Notes: a model not told the origin generated them from the sequence alone. Shown: positions 1 through 6,445, counted from the stretch's first letter. The stretch is 40,076 nucleotides of DNA from Acidobacteriaceae bacterium (GCA_003140235.1 PLJN01000124.1:9575-49650); one strand, 5' to 3'. Numbers and translations: made by a program.

Positions 1-288
1 TTCCCCGAAGAAGAACTGCTCCATCTGCTCTCCCATGATTTTCTGCGAGTTCGCGTCGACGGGGTTCAGACGGTACTCATTCATGATCATCTTCATGTGC
101 TCGAGCCACAGCTTCCAGGCTTCCTTCGAGACATTCTCATAGATCCGCTGGCCTAGTGGATGGCTGTCGAAGGGAACTTCGTCCAGGCCGGGCATTTCCC
201 GCTGAAACTTGACGCAGAATACCTTGTGCCCGGTTTTGTTAGGCTCATCCGCCGAACGGGGATTAATCGCACCGCTGCCGCAACCCAT
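1..288 (-). CDS. yggX: Fe(2+)-trafficking protein YggX family (3' end outside window)
   Basis: The 96 visible residues match the small YggX family, linked to iron handling and protection of Fe-S clusters from oxidation. The family core is recognisable: VFCVKFQRE with the conserved Cys, then [20 protein letters not shown] and a downstream NEYRLNP stretch. The stop codon lies beyond the window start, so the gene is partial. An N-terminal stretch of about 22 residues beginning MGCGSG precedes the core; typical YggX starts almost directly at the Cys-containing strand, and no other good start codon lies nearer. It follows the 99-aa gene on the same strand by 18 bp, so the two are probably co-transcribed. 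The family call is firm; the meaning of the extension is unknown. Confidence 0.85.
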   Translation of the reverse strand, partial: MGCGSGAINPRSADEPNKTGHKVFCVKFQREMPGLDEVPFDSHPLGQRIYENVSKEAWKLWLEHMKMIMNEYRLNPVDANSQKIMGEQMEQFFFGE

Positions 289-306
289 AGTGGTTAGGAT
301 AGCAGT

Positions 307-606
307 CTAAGGTGCCGCTGGGGCGGGAGACTGAGCGGCGCGCTTGGCCTTCACGGCATCCATATACTCTGATAATTTCAGTGGCAGTCGAGCCCCCTTC
401 TCCATGTGGCGTTGAACCGCCTTCTGGTACCGGCGCAGGGTCTCCCGTTTGGACGACTCGCGCAAGTTACAGCTCTCGATATCCAGGAGCAATTCAACCT
501 CCCAGGGCCGGAAGGTGTTGCGATGCATGTTGCCGCGAAGCAGTTCCTGAATAAGGCGGTTAAACTGCGCCAAGACTGCGTCGCTATCGGGTAGGGAGTC
601 CTGCAT
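307..606 (-). CDS. Conserved small hypothetical protein (99 aa)
   Basis: A soluble, highly charged and probably helical protein with no signal peptide or membrane segment. The central part (NTFRPWEVELLLDIESCNL, then SSKRETLRRYQKAV) looks like structured coding sequence rather than a chance frame, and the C-terminus is a Lys/Ala/Pro-rich tail. The ATG at 604-606 has no convincing Shine-Dalgarno sequence. It ends 18 bp before yggX on the same strand, which suggests a two-gene transcript. I do not recognise a named domain and assign no function. Confidence 0.6.
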   Translation of the reverse strand: MQDSLPDSDAVLAQFNRLIQELLRGNMHRNTFRPWEVELLLDIESCNLRESSKRETLRRYQKAVQRHMEKGARLPLKLSEYMDAVKAKRAAQSPAPAAP

Positions 607-690
607 ACCGATATTCGTGGGTTCGTACCATTCGATTTGAATGTTAACACGAGTGGATGCCGTAGCGCTTCAATAGCGACCACCACCCCA

Positions 691-724
691 ACTGGCTACT
701 GGCTACTGGCTCCTGGCTACTTCT
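691..724. repeat. Short tandem repeat, CTGGCTA units, between genes
   Basis: The stretch between the 99-aa gene and the transglutaminase-like gene contains four tandem near-copies of a 7-base ACTGGCT unit, the fourth degenerate (TCCTGGCT). Related units on the opposite strand, of the type TAGCCAG, occur at 1930-1937 and 12658-12671, all at gene ends or in gaps. This looks like a dispersed intergenic repeat. No role can be read from it. Confidence 0.55.
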
Positions 725-726
725 TC

Positions 727-1524
727 CTAATTCACCCTCGCCAGCCACTCGTGGATCTTCCCAAGGCTCTTCTGGATATCTTCCCGATCAGCCGCCTCCG
801 GCTCCATCTCCAGATATTTTTCCAGATCCCGCCGAGCCGCCTGGTAACGCTTCAGCTCCAGTAGCAACGCCCCCCGGCTTTTGAACGCCGCGGCTTCGGG
901 AAAGCCGACAATCAGCCAATCCATCGTCGTGACGGCGCGCTCAAAATCGTTGTTGCGCAGATAGACATGGCGCAAATTGTGGAGCATCCGCATCACAATC
1001 TGCTTCTTCGTCACCCGCGCCAGGATCGATGGATCGAAGACCTGCGTCTGTGCCAGAGCGAAACACTCGCGGGCGTTAATAGGGCGTCCACCATACGGAT
1101 CGATATATGTGTTGTAATTCCCGTCGTCATACTGAACCACGAAATGCCTCGGCAGCCCGATGCCGAAAAGAGGCATGTGCAATCGCCGCCCGACTTCCAT
1201 GTAAAGCAGCGACAGCGTAATTGCAATGCCCGTACGCCGCGTCAGCACCTCGTTCAGACAACTATTGAGCGGATCGAAAAATTCAGCGTCATTCCCGCGA
1301 AAACCAAGTTCATCGAACAAAAATTTCTGCGCCGTCTCCACAAAATCCCGGCCATCGTTGAAATTCCGCAGACGATCGCCCAGTTGCGACGCGAGATCGT
1401 TCAGCTGAAGCAGATAAGGCTCGGGATCGAGATCCGGGAAATGAATCGTCGCGAGTTCCAGTGCGGCCCGGTCCAAACGCCCCTTCTCCGGGTCTTCTTC
1501 GAGAATGTACCGGAGATGGTTCAT
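727..1524 (-). CDS. SirB1-type transglutaminase-like protein with TPR-like C-terminus
   Basis: The central region carries the hallmark of the SirB1 / Transglut_core2 family: FFDPLNSCLNEVLTRRTGI, then ITLSLLYMEVGRRL and GIGLPRHFVV. About 100 C-terminal residues are helical and TPR-like (ALLLELKRYQAARRDLEKYL), as in many SirB1 homologues. The upstream in-frame ATG at 1560 would overlap the cupin gene by 40 bp. The ATG at 1524 gives MNHLRYILEE and overlaps the cupin stop in an ATGA tetranucleotide, so I chose 1524 (265 aa). The family's enzymatic activity is not established to my knowledge. Co-transcription with the cupin gene is inferred from the overlap. Confidence 0.8.
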   Translation of the reverse strand: MNHLRYILEEDPEKGRLDRAALELATIHFPDLDPEPYLLQLNDLASQLGDRLRNFNDGRDFVETAQKFLFDELGFRGNDAEFFDPLNSCLNEVLTRRTGIAITLSLLYMEVGRRLHMPLFGIGLPRHFVVQYDDGNYNTYIDPYGGRPINARECFALAQTQVFDPSILARVTKKQIVMRMLHNLRHVYLRNNDFERAVTTMDWLIVGFPEAAAFKSRGALLLELKRYQAARRDLEKYLEMEPEAADREDIQKSLGKIHEWLARVN

Positions 1525-1880
1525 TTTGAGCGAAGATAAGCGTCGTCGCCGCGAATCCAATCTTCCCGTCGCGGCGAAAAGAGATCAAAAACCACGCAAT
1601 CTTCGATCACTTCGACAAAATGCGGCACATTCGGAGGGATGCGCACAGTCTCCCCCGCGCCCACCGTCGCTTCCACGCCACCCAGATTGAACTTGATCCG
1701 CCCCGACTGGACCATCGCGATCTGCTCATTCTCATGGCTGTGTTCCGGCACGTTGCAGCCCTTCTTCAGTTCCAGGCGCGCGATCGTCATCATGTCGCCG
1801 TGAATCACCTGTCGCGTCAGAAAAGGATTCATTTGCTCTTTCTCGACGGAATCCCAGTTATAGGTCGGCATGACTTTCAT
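1521..1880 (-). CDS. Cupin-domain protein
   Basis: A 119-aa single-domain cupin. Motif 1 is visible as PEHSHENEQIAMVQSG, with His, His, Glu and a later His available as metal ligands, and motif 2 as IPPNVPHFVEV. The length is normal for a stand-alone cupin_2 protein. Such proteins are either small metal-dependent enzymes or sensors; the substrate cannot be deduced. The stop codon overlaps the start of the transglutaminase-like gene by 4 bases (ATGA), indicating translational coupling. The upstream 263-bp gap contains a duplicated sequence and hairpins. Confidence 0.82.
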   Translation of the reverse strand: MKVMPTYNWDSVEKEQMNPFLTRQVIHGDMMTIARLELKKGCNVPEHSHENEQIAMVQSGRIKFNLGGVEATVGAGETVRIPPNVPHFVEVIEDCVVFDLFSPRREDWIRGDDAYLRSK

Positions 1881-1949
1881 TTTACGACGGCCAACTGTTA
1901 GCGTTTTCTGGCGCCTGGGGGATCGAAAGTAGCCAGGAGCCCGGAGTCA

Positions 1950-2029
1950 GAAACAGAGGCACACGCGCAAATTGAGTTTTTGTTCAGGACACAACTGGCC
2001 GGATGTCCGCAAACTCGAATCGCAAACAG
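1950..2029. repeat. Direct repeat copy 1 of an 80-bp sequence that includes a gene 3' end
   Basis: This 80-bp stretch matches 2110-2189 exactly 160 bp away, with 6 mismatches by eye. Copy 2 contains the last codons and stop of the ATP-grasp gene. Copy 1 keeps the same reading frame on the minus strand, ICLRFEFADIRPVVS-stop versus ACLRFEFANMLPVVS-stop, but has no gene body in front of it. It is best read as a duplicated gene end left after a local duplication and deletion. Confidence 0.85.
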
Positions 2030-2057
2030 ATGAGTTGCGTCCGGAGTCAGAAGTGGG

Positions 2058-2094
2058 GCGGACCCCTGGTCCGCGCCGGACCCCCCGGTCCGGC
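2058..2094. repeat. Twin perfect hairpins between the direct repeats
   Basis: Two abutting perfect inverted repeats: GCGGACC-CCT-GGTCCGC (2058-2074) and GCCGGACC-CCCC-GGTCCGGC (2075-2094). They share the core GGACC/GGTCC and lie in the 80-bp gap between the two direct repeat copies. No T-run follows on either strand, so a classic terminator is unlikely. A REP/BIME-like palindrome pair is the closest known kind of element. Confidence 0.7.
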
Positions 2095-2109
2095 TCGGCC
2101 ACTACCCGA

Positions 2110-2189
2110 GAAACAGAGGCAAACGCGCAAATTGAGTTTTTGTTCAGGACACTACAGGCAGCATGTTCGCAAACTCGAATCGCAAACAA
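2110..2189. repeat. Direct repeat copy 2, overlapping the ATP-grasp gene 3' end
   Basis: Partner of 1950-2029. It covers the last 14 codons and the stop codon of the ATP-grasp gene plus about 34 bp downstream, so the repeat boundary does not respect the gene boundary. That argues for duplication of a chromosomal segment rather than insertion of a mobile element. Confidence 0.85.
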
Positions 2190-3325
2190 GCGTGGGCGTC
2201 CCGCAGACTCTCGACCGCACGCTCCACAGAATCCGCCCGCGAAAAGATGAAACCGAGGTAGCTAGCGCCTTCCGGAAGTGGCATCATCGCCTGCCCTTCT
2301 TTCGCTGTCACAACAATGTCCACAATGCTGTCCACGCTCCGAGCGTCATCGACGCCGGAAACACCCACGTAGCTACCGGCGCGCGGAATCGGGATCATCA
2401 TCACAGCGTGCGAACCCTCTTCGAGACGAGCGGCGCTCACGTCCTCTCCAACCGCGTGCCTTAGAATCAGTTCCTCCAGCGACTTGCCCTGCCAGCCCGA
2501 GAAACGCAGCACCCGAGAGCACAACCCTCCAATCGGCCGCGCCGCCACTTCCAGCATCCACACGCCTTCATCGTTGACCCGCATTTCGGCGTGAATCGGG
2601 CCGTGCGTCATGCCGAGCGCGGTGACGGCGCGTTGCGTCGTCTCCCTGATCGCGTCCTGCATCGGGACCGTCACATAAATCGTCTCCTCGAAAAATGGAC
2701 CGTCGAGAGGGTCGGGCTTGTCGAACAACGCAAGCACCTGCAATCGCCCGTTCGTGACAATCCCTTCGAGGGCGTACTCGTGGCCGGGAATGAAATCTTC
2801 GACGAGCACGGAAGGCTCGCGGGCGATGTCTTTTATCCGCCCGAACCCCGCGGCGAACTCGGCAGGGTTATTCGCTCGAATCACGCCGCGGCTTCCGGAG
2901 AGCCCGAGAGGTTTCAAAACGCATGGATACCGTCGCGGTCCCGTGGGTTGTTGAACAAGTTCATACCTGGGCGTCAGCAGCCCTGCCGCGCGAAATTTCT
3001 GCCGTGCCAGGAACTTGTTCTTCGCGGCGAGGACCGCCGACGGTGGACTGAACGCGAGGCCCAGCCGTTTTGCGGCCAGCGCGGCCACGTACGCCGGACG
3101 ATCGCCGACGGCTGCAATGCCATCGAAGGGTCCGCGCGCGACAATCGCTTCGATTCCTTCTTCAGGCGCGTCAAAACGCAGCCCGACGGCGTTGTCTCCC
3201 CACGGATCGTCGAGCACGTGGCAGCGGTCCGTGGCAAGCACCAGATCGAGCCCCATCTGCCGAGTTACATCGGAAAAGGCGCGCGTTTGATAACCGGTGG
3301 TGGCGGCTATAAGGAGAACGCGCAT
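2144..3325 (-). CDS. ATP-grasp domain carboxylate-amine ligase-like protein
   Basis: A 393-aa protein of the carbamoyl-phosphate-synthase/biotin-carboxylase-like ATP-grasp group. The N-terminus MRVLLIAATTGYQT begins a Rossmann-like preATP-grasp domain. The nucleotide-binding strand YPCVLKPLGLSGSRGV and the metal-binding strand EVAARPIGGL are both visible. Such enzymes activate a carboxylate with ATP and couple it to an amine; substrates are not predictable here. An upstream in-frame start at 3394 would overlap the preceding gene, whereas 3325 begins 8 bp after that gene's stop and directly at the fold, so I chose 3325. It is last in a minus-strand run behind the radical SAM, RRM and 104-aa genes. 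Confidence 0.82.
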   Translation of the reverse strand: MRVLLIAATTGYQTRAFSDVTRQMGLDLVLATDRCHVLDDPWGDNAVGLRFDAPEEGIEAIVARGPFDGIAAVGDRPAYVAALAAKRLGLAFSPPSAVLAAKNKFLARQKFRAAGLLTPRYELVQQPTGPRRYPCVLKPLGLSGSRGVIRANNPAEFAAGFGRIKDIAREPSVLVEDFIPGHEYALEGIVTNGRLQVLALFDKPDPLDGPFFEETIYVTVPMQDAIRETTQRAVTALGMTHGPIHAEMRVNDEGVWMLEVAARPIGGLCSRVLRFSGWQGKSLEELILRHAVGEDVSAARLEEGSHAVMMIPIPRAGSYVGVSGVDDARSVDSIVDIVVTAKEGQAMMPLPEGASYLGFIFSRADSVERAVESLRDAHACLRFEFANMLPVVS

Positions 3326-3333
3326 GCCTACAT

Positions 3334-3648
3334 TTATCGAGTACTTTTTATCCGCAGGCGAATCTCCACCTGCTGCTCCGCTGACAATCCCCACATCTCG
3401 GTTCCGTGAGCCCGGCCAATCAGGACATTCCCCGCGACTCCTTCGAATGCCGCGTTCTGCTTGAAGTTGCGCTGCGCACCGTCTTCGTTGATTTGGGCCG
3501 TATACCCATCGCCCAGCTTCGGATCGAAAGATTCGAAGTGCCCGCCGACTTCCTGCCGCGATTGCTGAAAACAGATCGGCCCGTTCGACTTCGTAATACC
3601 GCAGGTGCCGTCGGAGGCCACCAGGATGTACTCGTGAACTTTCGCCAT
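3334..3648 (-). CDS. Hypothetical protein (104 aa)
   Basis: A soluble protein without signal peptide or membrane segments. It has two Cys residues near the N-terminus (SDGTCGITKSNGPICF) and a polar body. It lies between the RRM gene and the ATP-grasp gene on the same strand, 8 bp from the latter, which supports co-transcription and a real gene. An 11-bp bulged hairpin lies just upstream of its ATG. I recognise no domain. The position before an ATP-grasp ligase might suggest a peptide substrate, but there is no leader or core-like pattern, so I do not propose that. Confidence 0.55.
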   Translation of the reverse strand: MAKVHEYILVASDGTCGITKSNGPICFQQSRQEVGGHFESFDPKLGDGYTAQINEDGAQRNFKQNAAFEGVAGNVLIGRAHGTEMWGLSAEQQVEIRLRIKSTR

Positions 3649-3656
3649 GGGTTTTT

Positions 3657-3682
3657 GGGAAGGGGACTCAAAGTCCCCTCCC
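3657..3682 (-). promoter_or_regulatory. Bulged hairpin just upstream of the 104-aa gene
   Basis: GGGGACT (3662-3668), loop CAA and AGTCCCC (3672-3678) form a perfect 7-bp stem. GGGA (3657-3660) and TCCC (3679-3682) extend it to 11 bp past a single bulged A. Read in the minus direction it lies between the RRM stop and the next ATG and is followed by A's rather than U's. It is more likely an mRNA processing or leader structure than an intrinsic terminator. Confidence 0.5.
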
Positions 3683-3692
3683 GGCTATCTGA

Positions 3693-4010
3693 CTACCAGC
3701 GCTTATTCTGGCGGGGAGCGCCGTTGCCCCGGCCGCCGCCAAAACCACCGCCGCCGCCGCGATCTTCCTTCGGACGCGCTTCGTTGATCGTCAGATTTCG
3801 GCCGGCCAGATCCTGGCCGTTCAACGAGCTGATGGCCCGCTCTGCTTCCGCATCGCCGGTCATCTCGACAAATCCGAATCCCTTGGCCCGGCCGGTATCA
3901 CGGTCGGTAACGATGCTGACGCGCTCCACTCTTCCGTACTGTTCGAACAGCGAACGGACTGCGTCTTCAGTAACCCCAAAGCTGAGGTTTCCCACAAATA
4001 TATTTTTCAA
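3693..4010 (-). CDS. RRM-type RNA-binding protein
   Basis: A 105-aa protein with one RNA recognition motif. RNP2 is IFVGNLSF at residues 4-11 and RNP1 is KGFGFVEM about 30 residues later. A Gly/Arg-rich tail (RGGGGGFGGGRGNG) follows, as in bacterial and cyanobacterial glycine-rich RNA-binding proteins often induced by cold. It probably binds single-stranded RNA in the cytoplasm; the targets are unknown. The upstream gap to the radical SAM gene is about 170 bp and AT-richer than its surroundings, so it may have its own promoter and a long leader. Confidence 0.92.
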   Translation of the reverse strand: MKNIFVGNLSFGVTEDAVRSLFEQYGRVERVSIVTDRDTGRAKGFGFVEMTGDAEAERAISSLNGQDLAGRNLTINEARPKEDRGGGGGFGGGRGNGAPRQNKRW

Positions 4011-4183
4011 GTGAACTTCCTTCTGATTTACAAACGGTTGATCGGGGCAGGATCGGACAAGGGCGGTTGGACCGGACTATGCGAAAGAGCCGAAAATTTA
4101 CTACGCCTCATTGTCGCACATTTATGGTCGTTTAAGGCATCGCAATCGCGCATTTTTGGTATTTTAACGTTATTTAAGGCCTG

Positions 4184-5479
4184 CTAAAGAAGAGCAACCT
4201 GCTCTTCGGTGGGTTCCGCTCAACAATACCAAGGCTCGTCCAGGTAAGGAACAGCCGCGCGCGGCACCAGATGAAAATTCTCAGGCAGCGGCTCGTCGCT
4301 CGCCTCAGCCCAGATCGCGGCGAACATCTCCGTGCGGTTAAGTCCTTTATTAGCAACAATTCGAAAGATCCGTCCAGCCAAGTCATCCAGTGGCCCCTGC
4401 CACGGATAGACCAGCAGCCTCCGATCAAACGGCCCAATGATCGATCGAATGTCGTCCAACTCCAAAAGCCGCGAACTGGTAGTAATCAAAAGCCTTAATG
4501 CCAACTGAATGCTCGAGACATTTTCAACCAGTTCCAGATCCTTCAAAACCCTCAGCAATTCGCGATAATTCTCGATTGTGGTCCAGGGCGTGAACGCGAT
4601 AAATGTCGGTTGCAGCGCGAGTCCGGTTTTGCGGGCTAAATTCACAACTTCGAAAAAATCGTGACGGGTGTGGTTTTTTTCTAGCTTTGCGAGGATAGCA
4701 TCGTCGAGCGATTCGACTGCGGTGGTGACGAACAGGCATCCGGTGTCGCGCAAAGGAACGAGTAGATCGCGGTGTTTGAGCAGATGCTCGATTTTGATGG
4801 TGGCGTCGTAGGTCACTTGCGGAAATTCGGCGTGCAGCGCTTCTGCGATGCGCATTGCGTGGGTTGGGCCGTTGAAAAAATCGGGATCTCCAAATGTTAC
4901 GTGGCTCGAGCCCTGGGCGATTTGTTGGCGGATATCGTCGAGCACCACGTCGCGCTGGACGACTCGAAATTCGCCTTGATAGACAGGCACGACGGGGCAA
5001 TGGCGGCACACATGTTTGCAGCCTCGGCTGGCTTCGGTATACGCGACGCGCGAAGGAAGAACATCGCTGCGGTCGGGTTTGATAAAGGTTAACTTGTCGA
5101 GCGAGATTTCGCTAAAATTCTCGCCGTTTGCCCACGCGACAAGCGCCGGCTCGAACTCGCCGCCCATAATTGCTTCGACGCCCAGGCCTTCGAGCAACTC
5201 CCGGTTGAGAGGCGCGTAGAGGCCGTAGCAGGCGATTCTTGCGCTGGGGTTCAGGAGTTTGACTCGTTCGATCACGGGAACGGCAAGGCGCGTCGCGGTA
5301 TGCATGGGCAGCGAGAACGCCACTCGATCCGCTTGCCGGATCAGGTCTTCCGGAAGTTTGGTTTTGGCGAGGTCTACCGCCGTTACTTCATGTCCAGCGC
5401 GGACTAGCCACGCTTTGGGCGATGCCAAGCTGAACGGCTGATGGCCCAGTTCGTACGTCGAGACGAGAACAATACGCAA
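4184..5479 (-). CDS. Radical SAM selenoprotein with C-terminal CUAEP tail (UGA at 4220-4222 read as Sec)
   Basis: A 431-aa protein if the in-frame UGA is translated. Residues 1-120 form a B12-binding-like Rossmann domain. The radical SAM cluster motif SRGCKHVCRHC (Cys 154, 158 and 161, CX3CX2C) follows, then a TIM-barrel-like part. The frame meets UGA directly after PWYC; reading on gives CUAEPTEEQVALL and a TAG stop at 4184-4186. I know a radical SAM family named for exactly this CUAEP/CCAEP tail, in which Sec and Cys versions alternate. Twelve nt after the UGA is an 8-bp hairpin whose apex GCAGGTTGC resembles the E. coli fdhF SECIS apex GCAGGTCTGC. Conventional annotation would stop at 4220 and lose 12 residues. 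Start: TTG at 5479, with no Shine-Dalgarno but a TATAGA hexamer 4 nt upstream. The substrate is unknown. Confidence 0.88.
4189..4207 (-). promoter_or_regulatory. SECIS-like hairpin directing selenocysteine insertion
   Basis: On the minus-strand mRNA an 8-bp perfect stem GAAGAGCA/TGCTCTTC closes a GGT loop, starting 12 nt after the UGA. Bacterial SECIS elements recognised by SelB lie immediately downstream of the Sec codon inside the coding region and show GGU in the apical loop, as here. The separate bulged U of the fdhF SECIS is not evident. The following bases are TTTAG, so a weak terminator role is the alternative. The CUAEP continuation across the UGA favours SECIS. Confidence 0.8.
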
Positions 5480-5483
5480 CGTG

Positions 5484-5491
5484 TCTATAGT
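5484..5491. promoter_or_regulatory. Shared symmetrical -10 element between divergent genes
   Basis: Only 17 bp separate the divergent starts at 5479 (minus) and 5497 (plus). The palindrome CTATAG at 5485-5490 supplies TATAGT on the plus strand, 5 nt before ATG, and TATAGA on the minus strand, 4 nt before TTG. Neither gene has room for a Shine-Dalgarno sequence. Both would be leaderless if this is the -10. Inferred from spacing alone. Confidence 0.5.
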
Positions 5492-5496
5492 GTAAT

Positions 5497-6330
5497 ATGC
5501 CGGGAATTATTAGAGCGCTGCGCCCCACCTTCCGCTACTGGATGCAGACCGAGGTGCACGTCTACGCATTCTCGGTTGCGGCGAACGTGCTGTTGTCGTT
5601 TTATCCTTTTCTGATCGTGAGCGTCGCGGTCGCATCGAAATTCTTCAATCGGCAAACGGCACTCTCGGCGATCGACCTGGCGCTGAGCGACTTTTTCCCG
5701 GATGCGCTGGGAAATTTTCTCCATAACAATCCTCCTCCACAGGGGAAGATCGAGATTATTTCGTTGTTCCTGCTGCTATTCACGGCGAACGGGATTTTCG
5801 AACCGTTGGAAGTCGGGTTGAACAACGTTTGGGGGATTCACAAAAATCGCAGTTTCTTTCGAAATCAACTGGTCAGCCTGGCGTTAATTTTCATTTGCGG
5901 CGGATTGGCACTGGGCTCGCTGCTAATGACGGCGTTCAGCCAGGAATCGTTCCGCAAACTCATGGGAACTGACCCTTCCTGGGTGCCGGCTTCGTTCTTC
6001 ACCTGGGTTCCGATTCTGACCTTCAAGATGGCGGCAGTTCCGATTACGGTCTTCGTGCTGTTTCTGATCTATCGATACTTGCCGAACGGAAAGCCTCCGA
6101 TCGAGCGCGTGATTCCGGCGGCCATCGTGGTAGGTGTGCTGCTCGAAGTGCTGAAACAGATCAATAAGTGGGTGTGGCCGGGGTTCTATCAAAAGCTCGG
6201 CCGCGAATATAACGTGTTTAAGAACTCGGTCACTCTGATTTTGATCGGGTTCCTGGTATCGATGCTGGTGCTGGCCGGGGCGGAGTGGTCCGCTCGCGGT
6301 CACAGAATGGATGAAAAAGCAGATGGCTGA
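5497..6330 (+). CDS. YihY/BrkB family inner-membrane protein
   Basis: A 277-aa protein with about six hydrophobic segments and the family pattern FSVAANVLLSFYPFLIV near the N-terminus, GIFEPLEVGLNNVWGI in the middle and YRYLPN before the last helices. Members are polytopic membrane proteins of unclear molecular function; older names such as ribonuclease BN or BrkB are not reliable for function. The last residues (ARGHRMDEKADG) come from sequence repeated again before the SDR start, so the C-terminus overlaps a duplicated region. The ATG at 5497 has a TATAGT hexamer 5 nt upstream, consistent with a leaderless mRNA. Confidence 0.88.
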   Translation: MPGIIRALRPTFRYWMQTEVHVYAFSVAANVLLSFYPFLIVSVAVASKFFNRQTALSAIDLALSDFFPDALGNFLHNNPPPQGKIEIISLFLLLFTANGIFEPLEVGLNNVWGIHKNRSFFRNQLVSLALIFICGGLALGSLLMTAFSQESFRKLMGTDPSWVPASFFTWVPILTFKMAAVPITVFVLFLIYRYLPNGKPPIERVIPAAIVVGVLLEVLKQINKWVWPGFYQKLGREYNVFKNSVTLILIGFLVSMLVLAGAEWSARGHRMDEKADG

Positions 6331-6345
6331 GAGAAAATTGGCGGT
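6287..6345 (+). repeat. Direct repeat copy A (yihY end plus SDR start)
   Basis: This 59-bp sequence recurs at 6446-6504, 159 bp downstream, with 2 mismatches by eye. It contains the yihY stop codon and the first 11-12 codons of the SDR gene. In copy A the SDR start is not followed by an SDR body. Confidence 0.9.
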
Positions 6346-6433
6346 AGGGGCGCAGAGGTATGGGAAGCAGAAGCGAGAATTTTTCTCGTCTGTCCGCTCC
6401 CTGACGGTCGCGGTTCAGTGTCGGAATTTGTGA
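6311..6433 (+). pseudogene. Collapsed SDR gene copy: first 12 codons fused in frame to the last codons
   Basis: Reading from ATG 6311 gives MKKQMAERKLAV, identical to the SDR N-terminus, then directly GAQRYGKQKR, matching the SDR C-terminus GAERYRKQKV, then unrelated residues to a TGA at 6431-6433 (40 aa). About 250 codons of the SDR are missing, yet the frame is kept. This is the scar of a tandem duplication followed by internal deletion of the first copy. It overlaps the yihY 3' end. A functional micro-peptide is possible but unlikely. Confidence 0.8.
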
Positions 6434-6442
6434 TGGTCCCGG
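6385..6442 (+). repeat. Dispersed element, copy 1 (CCGCTCCCTGACGGTCGCGG core)
   Basis: A roughly 58-bp sequence recurs at 8420-8477 with few differences, and shortened relatives sit at 7289-7310. The core can fold on the opposite strand as CCGC-GA-CC-loop GTCA-GG-GA-GCGG: 4 + 2 base pairs around tandem G-A mismatches, a small-hairpin architecture like REP elements. I remember near-identical cores scattered through acidobacterial genomes, but this was not checked. Confidence 0.7.
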
Positions 6443-6445
6443 ATA

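Noticed and set aside
1947-2189. An 80-codon minus-strand frame in the direct-repeat region
   Set aside because: It merely reads the two repeat copies and the hairpins in one frame, so its internal similarity is the repeat, not protein evolution.
3334-3648. The 104-aa protein as a RiPP precursor for the radical SAM and ATP-grasp enzymes
   Set aside because: It has no leader/core division, no repeated core residues and no protease site; proximity alone is not enough.
4189-4207. Hairpin after the radical SAM gene as a plain intrinsic terminator
   Set aside because: Only TTT follows the stem, whereas the frame continues through the UGA as CUAEP and the apex matches a SECIS; terminator remains a secondary possibility.
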